Below are positions 7,107 to 14,078 of a DNA stretch of 24,007 nt, one piece after another (the stretch's first letter is position 1; the number at the start of each line of letters is the position of its first letter). This DNA is from Desulfobulbaceae bacterium UBA2262 (GTDB lineage: Bacteria > Desulfobacterota > Desulfobulbia > Desulfobulbales > Desulfurivibrionaceae), in contig DDXK01000139.1 in the NCBI GenBank assembly GCA_002347185.1, forward strand, positions 1 through 24,007, written 5' to 3'. The position numbers and the translations under genes were made by a program. The notes under the pieces are model-generated. The model was given only the letters and a program-made list of their open reading frames with translations, was not told the DNA's origin and searched no databases.

Positions 7107-8384
7107 TTACCTCCCGAATTTAGTGTGGCAGTTGGTGCACAGCTCCGTCTGCGACGCAGCATGCATCAGTTTGTCATGACCCGTTCCATGGGAGCGATGG
7201 CAGCTCAGGCAGTCCACGGTCAGGTTCGGATTCCGCGGATCCTTGAAATCCGGGCCCAGGGGATGGGTGGAGTGCTTGCCCCACTCGTGGCAGCCGTTGC
7301 AGACCGTGATCACCGAAGGCTCCTTGAGCAGGAAAACCTGATTGGCGGCATGGGGGGCGTGGCAGGCCGTGCACTGCCCTTCGGCGATGGGCGAATGTTT
7401 GACCTTGAGGCTCGCGTGCCACTCCACCGTGTCGGCATGACACTGGGCGCAGACCGCTGTCATCGGCTTCTTCAGCAGCCCCGCCTCGGGGGAGGCATGG
7501 GGCGAATGGCAGTTCAGGCAGCCGACCCGGTCGACGATGGGCCAGTGGGTCCGCCTCTTCAGGAGGGCCTCATTGACCATGTTGTTGTGACAGCCCATGC
7601 AGAGTTTGTAGCCATCGGCCTTGACCTTGAAGGGTTTTTCCGCGGTGGGCTGCTCGTGACACTGCCGGCACATCTTCTTGTCGAAGGGCGCGTGGACCGT
7701 GTCGTAGAAGAGCCCCTTCCGGCCCGAGCCGTGCGGATCGTGGCAGGAGGTGCATTGCGCCTTTGCCACCTCGTAGTCGCCATGCTGCTTCTGAAAAACC
7801 TGCCGGTTGGGATCATGGCACTTCAGACAGAGCCCGGGCACGGCCTCCTTGAGAAGAACGGGCCCGTCGGCCGAGGCGTGCGGATTGTGGCAGCTCACGC
7901 AGCCCTTTTCCACCGGGGTGTGCTTGAATTTCGCCGCCCCGACCTTGGCGCCCATCGCCTTGTGGCAACCGAAGCAGAGGCCGTTGCCGCCCACATGCAG
8001 GTTGGCCCGGTTGGCCGCGGCGTGCGGGTCATGGCATTTGACGCAGCCGCCCTCCACCGCCACCTTGTGGCTGCTCGCCGGCTTGTCCGGGAAGATGTCG
8101 GCATGGCAGCTCACGCAGATCTCCTCGGCCTCGGCGTCGAGAAACTTGCCGTGCGAGGAGGCATGCGGGTTGTGGCAGCCCGTGCAGTCCCAATTCTTCA
8201 GGGGGGTGTGCACAAAGGGCTTCTTAAGGATCTCCTCGAAGTTGTCATGGCAACTCAGGCAGTTTTTCCCCTTGGCGCCCTCCTTGAGGTTGAATTTGTT
8301 TTCGGCGGCCTGGGGGGCGGCGGCCACCCCCAGACAGAGAAGGAGGGCCAGAGACGGGACAATGAAATCGGATCGCAAGCGCAT
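7107..8384 (-). CDS. 16-haem doubled-CXXCH c-type cytochrome
   Basis: The product is 425 aa. ATG at 8384 has AAAGGA about 7 nt upstream and opens a signal peptide (MRLRSDFIVPSLALLLCLGV, cleaved near AAPQAAE). The frame extends to a TTG at 8447 but that part overlaps the upstream gene and has no ribosome site. I count 16 CXXCH sites, from CLSCH near residue 40 to CTNCH at the C-terminus, about one per 24 residues. Many are followed by NPHAS or DPHG, the mark of the doubled-CXXCH family (Paired_CXXCH_1), and extra His residues between them supply distal ligands. It is probably a periplasmic electron-transfer wire. It lies 29 bp downstream of the 26-haem gene and 4 bp upstream of the NHL gene, in one operon. 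Confidence 0.93.
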   Translation of the reverse strand: MRLRSDFIVPSLALLLCLGVAAAPQAAENKFNLKEGAKGKNCLSCHDNFEEILKKPFVHTPLKNWDCTGCHNPHASSHGKFLDAEAEEICVSCHADIFPDKPASSHKVAVEGGCVKCHDPHAAANRANLHVGGNGLCFGCHKAMGAKVGAAKFKHTPVEKGCVSCHNPHASADGPVLLKEAVPGLCLKCHDPNRQVFQKQHGDYEVAKAQCTSCHDPHGSGRKGLFYDTVHAPFDKKMCRQCHEQPTAEKPFKVKADGYKLCMGCHNNMVNEALLKRRTHWPIVDRVGCLNCHSPHASPEAGLLKKPMTAVCAQCHADTVEWHASLKVKHSPIAEGQCTACHAPHAANQVFLLKEPSVITVCNGCHEWGKHSTHPLGPDFKDPRNPNLTVDCLSCHRSHGTGHDKLMHAASQTELCTNCHTKFGR

Positions 8385-8413
8385 GATTCGTCCTTTCCTT
8401 TTGTACGAGTCCA

Positions 8414-10399
8414 TTATTTTTTCCCCACCACATGACATCCCTGGCAATCCCGTTCCGCGAAGGGAGGATGCACGTTCGCCTTGAAGAACTTCGGATCCTT
8501 GGAGGCGTGCGGGTTGTGGCAGGCCACGCAGTTGATGGCCGCCGCCTCGATGTCGGCGTGCGCCGCGGTCAGCCCCGGCTCCATCAGGTCATGGCATTCG
8601 CCGCATACCGCCGGAATCGGCTTGGCGAGCAGGTTCTTGGCCGGCGAGGAGTGCGGGACATGGCAGGCGCCGCAATCGTTCCGGGCCGGAGAATGGATCT
8701 GCTCGGCGGCCAGCTTCTCCTTCAAGTCCTTGTGGCAGGCCAGGCAGAGATCCGGAGCCTCCGCCTTGAGCAGCTTGCCGAGCTTTGCCTGGTGCGGATT
8801 GTGGCAGGCGGTGCACTGGTCGGAGGCCACCGGCGCATGCCGGCTCCGGTCCTTGCCCAGGGCTTGGGCCAGGTCGTCGTGGCAGCCGGCGCAGAGCACG
8901 CCCTGCCGCTCGCTGGTCATGCCGGCAAAGTCGCTGCCATGCGGGTCGTGGCAGCCGAGACAATCCCCCTCCGCGTAGGGCGGGTGGGCGTTCTCCCCGG
9001 CCATCCCCTTGATGAGGGCGCCATGACAGTCGCCGCAGAGCTTGGCCCCGCTCTCCTTGAGGAGCTTTTCCCTTTCCCCGCCGTGGGCCAGATGGCAGGC
9101 CTGGCAGCGACCGGTGGCCACCGGCCCGTGGGTGCGGTTTCGGATGAACTCCTCCCGCTTCTCCATATGGCAGGAATAACAGACCACATCGAGCCGCTCC
9201 TTGAACATCCTCGGGAAATTGGAGCCGTGCGGGTTGTGGCAGGCGGTGCACTCCTCCTCCAGGAAGGGCATGTGCCCGACCTTGGCCTTTTCCGCCTCCC
9301 TGGTTTTCGCGTGGCAGGAGAGGCAGAATTCGCGCCCCTCGCCGGTGAGCAGCTGCTTGTGCTTGGCGGCGTGGGGCGCATGGCAGGAGAGGCAGCCCCT
9401 TTCCCCGCCCATGGGCGCATGCACCACGCCGACCTTGGCGCCCTTGTCCTGATGGCACTGGATGCAGAGCGCGTTGCCGGGCTGACTGAGCAGGGCCGGA
9501 TTCTCGGTGGCGTGGGGGTTGTGGCAGGCGAGGCAGTCACCGGCCGTGAAGGGGGCATGCTCCACCGTGCCGCCCTTTTTCATGCTTTCGGCCTCATGGC
9601 ACTGCCCGCAAAGCTCGGCCGCGGCGAGGCTCACCTTGAACGGCTCGGCCGAGGCGGCGTCCGCATGGCAGGAGGAACACTCCCCGCCGGCGACCGGATT
9701 GTGAAGGCTGGTCTTGAGCAGCTTGGCCTGGCTCGCGGAATGCGGGTTGTGGCAGCCCAGGCAGCTCTTGCTCTCCACCGGATAGCCGCCGTGCGCCTTC
9801 TTGAAGCCGGAATCCCCGGCCTGATGGCAGCTGAGGCAGAGCGGCACCACCGGCTGCAAAAGCAGGTTCGGCTCGTCGCCGCCATGCGCCGAATGACAGG
9901 CCTGGCAGCCGTCGCTCTGCAAAACCCCGTGCACCACGCCCTTTTCAAACTTCTGCCGGTCGTGACACTGGTAGCACAGCTCGCTGCCCTCCTTGGCAAG
10001 AAGATTGGGGGCCTGGCTGGCGTGCGGGTTGTGGCAGGTCGCGCAGCTTCCCTTCCGCAGGGGGGTATGCACATGGGCCTTCTCCACCCCAAGCTCCTCC
10101 TTGGCATGGCAGTCGAAGCAGACCTGATTGCCCTGCTTCTTCAGGATCAGCTTGGGCAGCACCCCGTGTTTGAGGTGGCAATCCTCGCATTTTTGCTCCT
10201 TGACCACCTGATGGACATGCTTCATGGAGAGATACTGCTCGGTAAACTTGGTATGGCAGTCCAGGCATTCCTTTTTGGCAAAGCCCATCTTGCCGATGGC
10301 GGCCGCGGCCGGTTGCGCGCCGCCGAGCAGCCCGCCGCAGCAGCAGAGCATAAGCAGCGAGAGAACCATTCCTTTTCCATTCGTCTGTACCATTCGCAT
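8414..10399 (-). CDS. 26-haem doubled-CXXCH c-type cytochrome
   Basis: The product is about 661 aa. The start is uncertain: ATG at 10399 is preferred, but 10393 and a TTG at 10411 (with GGAG close by) are possible. All give a signal peptide with the core GMVLSLLMLCCCGGLLGG, cleaved near QPAAA-A. I count 26 CXXCH sites, the first CLDCH and the last CQGCH eight residues from the end, about one haem per 25 residues. Nearly all the polypeptide is therefore haem-wrapping sequence. Repeats of CxxCHNPHA alternate with CxxCH units lacking PH, as in the doubled-CXXCH family. No lipobox or membrane anchor is seen. It is probably a periplasmic or outer-membrane-conduit wire several nanometres long. It lies between the parvulin gene (39 bp) and the 16-haem gene (29 bp), co-transcribed on the minus strand. 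Confidence 0.92.
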   Translation of the reverse strand: MRMVQTNGKGMVLSLLMLCCCGGLLGGAQPAAAAIGKMGFAKKECLDCHTKFTEQYLSMKHVHQVVKEQKCEDCHLKHGVLPKLILKKQGNQVCFDCHAKEELGVEKAHVHTPLRKGSCATCHNPHASQAPNLLAKEGSELCYQCHDRQKFEKGVVHGVLQSDGCQACHSAHGGDEPNLLLQPVVPLCLSCHQAGDSGFKKAHGGYPVESKSCLGCHNPHSASQAKLLKTSLHNPVAGGECSSCHADAASAEPFKVSLAAAELCGQCHEAESMKKGGTVEHAPFTAGDCLACHNPHATENPALLSQPGNALCIQCHQDKGAKVGVVHAPMGGERGCLSCHAPHAAKHKQLLTGEGREFCLSCHAKTREAEKAKVGHMPFLEEECTACHNPHGSNFPRMFKERLDVVCYSCHMEKREEFIRNRTHGPVATGRCQACHLAHGGEREKLLKESGAKLCGDCHGALIKGMAGENAHPPYAEGDCLGCHDPHGSDFAGMTSERQGVLCAGCHDDLAQALGKDRSRHAPVASDQCTACHNPHQAKLGKLLKAEAPDLCLACHKDLKEKLAAEQIHSPARNDCGACHVPHSSPAKNLLAKPIPAVCGECHDLMEPGLTAAHADIEAAAINCVACHNPHASKDPKFFKANVHPPFAERDCQGCHVVGKK

Positions 10400-10438
10400 C
10401 GTCGACCCCAAGGCTCCGGTTTATGGATGAAGAATCGG

Positions 10439-12118
10439 TTATTGCCCAGCGCTCATGCCCATGAGCCTGTCGGCGTAGCTTGACACCTCGTAATGCTCCC
10501 GCAGTTTCCGCGCGGTCTCGGCGATGGCCTCCTGCAGCTTGAGCGCGAAAACCTTCTCCTTGACCTCCTCGCGCACCTCGGCAAGCGGCTTGGTGGTGGG
10601 CTCCACCACCTCCTCGACCTGCAGGGCGTAGAAGTGGCCATTGCCGTCGGCATAGCTCTTCAGGTCGCCCTTCTTGAGCTTGGCCAGAAGCGTGCGCAGC
10701 TCATCGGGCAGAGTGTCCAGCATGAGCAGCTTGCCGCCCAGAGCCAGCACCCCTTCGCTTTCCGGGGCCACCTGGCCGGGAGCGTTGCTGGCGAGCCAGC
10801 CAAAGTCCGTGCCGCCCCGCAGCTTGACCAGAGCCTCGTCCGCCTGCGCCTGCGAGGAAAAGACCAGGCTCTTGAGCCGGACCATATGCGGGCTGGAAAA
10901 ATCCTGCAGGTGCGCCTGATGGTACTGCTCGAGATCCTCCTCCCCGATTCCCAGATTCGGGATGAGCGCCTTGCCCAGATAGGCACTGAAGAGCATGGAG
11001 CGCCGGTACTCGGCCACGGTCTGCCGGTAGACCTCGCCCTTGTCGATCCCCTGCGCGAGAGCCTCTTTTTCGACAACCCGGCCGGCGAGGATCTTGTCGA
11101 GCAGGGCGGACTTCTTCTCGTTGACATCCCCCTTCTTGATGGCCCGGTCCACCCCGTGGAAGAACTTCATCTTGATCTCCCCGGCCAGGTCGCCCACCGT
11201 CACCGGCGCCTCTCCCTTGATGGTGGCCAAGGGCCGCTTGTCCTCGAGCAGGGCCGCGAAGCCGGGCTCCTTGGCCTCGAAATCGAGCTTTTTCAGAAGC
11301 TCCCTGTCGATTTTCGCATGCTTCTCCTGGAGCTTCTTCACGTAATCAAGCTTGGCCTTGGCCCGCTCCGCCTCGGCGCCGGCCTTCTCGACCACCTGCC
11401 GGAAGGCGGGATCTTCCTTGTAGGTGACATCCTTGAGCTTCATGATGACGAAACCGCCCGTGATCGGAACCGCCGGGCTGACCTCCCCCTTCTTCATCTT
11501 GGCTAGGACCGCGCCGAGCTGCGGCACCACCTCCTTGGCCCGGTGCTCCTCCGTTTCCAGATTGCCCTCCACGCCGCCCCCGGAGAGGGCCTTGGCGGCA
11601 AGCATGGAAAAATCCTTGCCCGCCTTGAGTTCGGCCGCGGCCTTCTTCGCCTCCTCCTCCTTGGCGAACTTCAGCGACTGGAGCACATAGTGCTTGATCT
11701 CTTCCCGGTAGCGCCGCTCCACCTCCTTGGGATCGGCCTTCACCCCCATGGTGGCCTTGTCGAGGAGAAACTCGCGCCGGGCCTGCCGCTCGTAGACCCC
11801 CATCTGCTCGACGACCTCGGGCAGCTCGCCCAGGCCGATATTTTCCGCTTCCAGCTGAATGAGGCGGGTGTCGATGAGGCGATTGAGCGGGGTGGCGTAG
11901 TCGATTTTCCCGGTCTGCCGGGCGGCCTCGCCGGCGCCATGCCCGCGCACCGAGCCGAGGATGGCATTCAGTTCGGTGAGATAGACCGGAGCCCCGTTCA
12001 CCGTGGCGATAACCTCCTTGCCGTTCATCACCGGCAGCCCCCCGCCGCCCTCGGCGGCCTGGGCCGCGGCCGGAGACAAGACCAGCAGACACCAGAGCAA
12101 GACACTCGCTTTCTTCAT
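10439..12118 (-). CDS. Secreted SurA/PpiC-type peptidyl-prolyl isomerase, two parvulin-like domains
   Basis: The product is 559 aa. ATG at 12118 has AAGGAG 5 nt upstream. The signal peptide is MKKASVLLWCLLVLSPAAAQA, before AEGGGG. A SurA-like N-terminal helical region includes VIATVNGAPVYLTEL and PLNRLIDTRLIQLEAENIGL. A first parvulin-like domain (about 144-235) contains FSMLAAKALSGGG and GFVIMKLKDV. A helical linker follows, and a second parvulin-like domain (about 405-505) contains VRLKSLVFSSQAQADEAL, FGWLASNAPG and GHFYALQVEEVVEP. Family members fold or chaperone secreted and outer-membrane proteins. Here the likely clients are the beta-barrel and the cytochromes encoded beside it. It heads the parvulin / 26-haem / 16-haem / NHL group, with a possible sigma-54 promoter at 12185-12200. 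Confidence 0.9.
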   Translation of the reverse strand: MKKASVLLWCLLVLSPAAAQAAEGGGGLPVMNGKEVIATVNGAPVYLTELNAILGSVRGHGAGEAARQTGKIDYATPLNRLIDTRLIQLEAENIGLGELPEVVEQMGVYERQARREFLLDKATMGVKADPKEVERRYREEIKHYVLQSLKFAKEEEAKKAAAELKAGKDFSMLAAKALSGGGVEGNLETEEHRAKEVVPQLGAVLAKMKKGEVSPAVPITGGFVIMKLKDVTYKEDPAFRQVVEKAGAEAERAKAKLDYVKKLQEKHAKIDRELLKKLDFEAKEPGFAALLEDKRPLATIKGEAPVTVGDLAGEIKMKFFHGVDRAIKKGDVNEKKSALLDKILAGRVVEKEALAQGIDKGEVYRQTVAEYRRSMLFSAYLGKALIPNLGIGEEDLEQYHQAHLQDFSSPHMVRLKSLVFSSQAQADEALVKLRGGTDFGWLASNAPGQVAPESEGVLALGGKLLMLDTLPDELRTLLAKLKKGDLKSYADGNGHFYALQVEEVVEPTTKPLAEVREEVKEKVFALKLQEAIAETARKLREHYEVSSYADRLMGMSAGQ

Positions 12119-12184
12119 ACGGCTCCTTTCCGGAATCTTTCACCCCGGTTATGGTTGACGACCTCGAAACAGTAAAAAACAGCC

Positions 12185-12200
12185 CGCAAAAGCGTTTCCA
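12185..12200 (-). promoter_or_regulatory. Possible sigma-54-type promoter of the parvulin-cytochrome group
   Basis: On the minus strand, TGGAAACGCTTTTGCG keeps TGG and TTGC with the required 10 bp between GG and GC, but lacks the CAC of the -24 box and the final A/T. The predicted start near 12174 leaves a 56-nt leader before the ATG at 12118. It sits in the only sizeable gap (113 bp) of this half of the block. Confidence 0.4.
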
Positions 12201-12231
12201 CGGGACAATGCAAACTCCATGCCGCCGACCA

Positions 12232-13362
12232 CTACCGGGCGAGCAGGCCGGCCACCGCCCTGGTCATTGCGGCCGCCATGGCCCCCGCCGTGGCATGCCT
12301 GCCCCAGTCGAAGAAATAGACCCCGTCCGTCCCGGCATTGTAGCTCTTGGAGATCCAGACCACTCCCTGGTCTTCCTGGGCGAGCATCGTCGCGGAAAAA
12401 TCGACGACCGGCGTCCCGCGCCCCTCCTTGGGGTCCTGATAATCAAAGAGCTTGCCGGAAAAGATGAAATCCGTCTTCAGGGTGGCGAAAAGCAGTTCCG
12501 CCTGGGAGAGGGAAACGCCCTCCTCCATGATGACCCGATAACGCAGCAGGTCGGCATGCACCACCCCGGGCTCTGCCAGGGCAAAACGGCCGGTCCGGTG
12601 CAGGGCCGCCAGGAAATGGAGGGCCACGATCTCGCCGCCATACTTGCGGTCGCTGTGGTTGAAGAACGGCGCCACCACCACCCTGCTTTTCCCCTCCCGC
12701 TCCAGGTGCTGGGTCCCATAGGCCAGCCTGGGCCGAAATTTTCCAGGCACCCTGGCGGGGAGCTCGAACCCGGCCAGGCGGTCGGCCAGGGAGGCGGCCA
12801 GCCGGGTCAGGGCCTTTTGCCGCAGGAAGGCGGGGTCCCTGATCAGCCCCAGACCGAGCAGGCCGGGGGTTTCGTCGCCGGCCAAGGCCACGCTGTCCAT
12901 CCAGAGGATCTCCGGATCCTCTTCCAGGGAAACCAGCCGGGAGAGCAGGGCGATCCTGGGCGGATACTGCTCCGCGTAGAGCTCCAGGGTGGTGATCAGC
13001 ACCGCCTGGGCCCCGGTGGCGACCCCCAGCTTGATGGCCAGGGGGCCATTGATGCCGCCGACGTTGCGCAGCCGCTGGTGGGCCATGAAGAGCTCCAGCT
13101 CCTTGTCGCCCACCGCGTCGCAGCCCGCTTCGGCCAGGGCCTCGATCAGCTCGGCCCGGATCTCGGCGAGCGGGGCGATGGTGGCGCTCAGGTTCTGCAG
13201 GGGCAGGACCGCCAGGAAGGGCCGCTCCCCAACCTCCGGGGTCAGCGCCGAGCGGGCCGCGTCCCGCTCGGCGGGCAGAGAGGCGCAACCGGCCAGGGCC
13301 AGCAGCGTCGCGGCGCACACAGCCAGGAGGCTAGCCCAAAAAGAGCATCTGGATGAGCTCAC
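12232..13362 (-). CDS. Outer-membrane lipoprotein with two CsgG/GNA1162-like units
   Basis: The product is 376 aa. GTG at 13362 lies inside the upstream gene (32-bp overlap) with GAGG at good spacing, so translation is probably coupled. The lipobox is LALAGC (Cys 26), and +2 Ala favours outer-membrane sorting. The mature protein appears to hold two related units. The first begins RPFLAVLPLQNLSATIAPL and continues through LGVATGAQAVLITTLELY. The second begins SRVVVAPFFNHSDRKYGGE and continues through LFATLKTDFIFSGKLFDYQD. Each has the beta-strand 'AVLPF.N' opening and the 'TGAQAVL' or 'DFIFSGKL' strand typical of CsgG/GNA1162/TolB-N-type folds. Curli CsgG forms an outer-membrane export pore, but whether this divergent double version forms a pore is unknown. 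It pairs with the single-unit lipoprotein just upstream. Confidence 0.75.
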   Translation of the reverse strand: MSSSRCSFWASLLAVCAATLLALAGCASLPAERDAARSALTPEVGERPFLAVLPLQNLSATIAPLAEIRAELIEALAEAGCDAVGDKELELFMAHQRLRNVGGINGPLAIKLGVATGAQAVLITTLELYAEQYPPRIALLSRLVSLEEDPEILWMDSVALAGDETPGLLGLGLIRDPAFLRQKALTRLAASLADRLAGFELPARVPGKFRPRLAYGTQHLEREGKSRVVVAPFFNHSDRKYGGEIVALHFLAALHRTGRFALAEPGVVHADLLRYRVIMEEGVSLSQAELLFATLKTDFIFSGKLFDYQDPKEGRGTPVVDFSATMLAQEDQGVVWISKSYNAGTDGVYFFDWGRHATAGAMAAAMTRAVAGLLAR

Positions 13363-13912
13363 TCACCGCCTCTTCGGTAATCTTGTTCATGGGCTGGCCG
13401 CCGCCGCCAAGCAGCCTGTCCTTGGTGGTGATGCCGCCCTTGGTGGTGGAGCCCACCCAGACGATCCTGCCACTCTGCACCTCGAGGAGCTGGAGGCTTA
13501 TGGAAATGACATTGGCCGCGGCGGTTCCCGAGCGCACCTCGCCATACTCCTTGACCACCCCGGTGATCACCGCGTCCGCGCCCAGCACCGAGCCGAGCTT
13601 CTGGATCTCCTCCACCGAGGGCGTGGCCCCGCCGCCGGTGGTTGCCTGCGCCCTGGATATCCCCCGGGCCACCTCGCCGGTGGGCAGGACATAGACCCCG
13701 CCGGTGGCAAGCAGCATGTTCATGAAGACGTCGCGCACACGCTCCTCGACGTTTCTCTGCCCGGAAAGATTGGTGAAGGGCAGCACGGCCACGGTCTGGA
13801 CGCCGCTGAAATCCATGTTCTGGTCATGATAGGTCAGCGGCGTGCCGATGCAGGACGCGACCAGGGCCAATACAGCGGAAAGCACAAGCAACTTGACGAA
13901 ACGCACGTTCAT
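13331..13912 (-). CDS. CsgG-family (GNA1162/HfaB-like) outer-membrane lipoprotein
   Basis: The product is 193 aa from ATG at 13912; GTG at 13906 is equally possible, since the GGGAGA ribosome site is spaced better for it. The signal peptide ends in the lipobox VASC (Cys 21) with +2 Ile, predicting the outer membrane. The mature domain reads like CsgG-family proteins: QTVAVLPFTNLSGQRNVEE, then LGSVLGADAVITGVVKEYGE, then ISISLQLLEVQSGRIVWVG, and a glycine-rich GGGITTK/LLGGGGQ region before a final helix. CsgG and HfaB help secrete or anchor surface fibres (curli, holdfast). In a nanowire cytochrome locus this suggests an export or anchoring role, which is inference. Longer frames to 14047 are excluded for lack of a ribosome site. 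It overlaps the next gene by 32 bp. Confidence 0.8.
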   Translation of the reverse strand: MNVRFVKLLVLSAVLALVASCIGTPLTYHDQNMDFSGVQTVAVLPFTNLSGQRNVEERVRDVFMNMLLATGGVYVLPTGEVARGISRAQATTGGGATPSVEEIQKLGSVLGADAVITGVVKEYGEVRSGTAAANVISISLQLLEVQSGRIVWVGSTTKGGITTKDRLLGGGGQPMNKITEEAVSELIQMLFLG

Positions 13913-13988
13913 TCTCCCGGATTGCAAGGGTTGCCTTCGCGGAGAGGCGACCGGCAAGGTCTGCTCCGCGCAACCAGTTTCCTCCTGG

Positions 13989-14027
13989 CGATGGCCCCGC
14001 CCCCATCCTGCCGGCGCGGGGCCATCG
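13989..14027. terminator. Strong hairpin between beta-barrel and CsgG-like genes
   Basis: CGATGGCCCCGC (13989-14000) pairs perfectly with GCGGGGCCATCG (14016-14027), a 12-bp GC-rich stem with a 15-nt loop. It lies about 50 bp after the beta-barrel stop. There is no U tract in the minus direction, so it is more likely a partial terminator or a processing/stability element that sets lower expression of the downstream genes. Confidence 0.5.
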
Positions 14028-14078
14028 GCTCTCTTTTCCTCCTCCACGGCCGGCCGGCTTCCCCCGGTCAGCCCTTTA

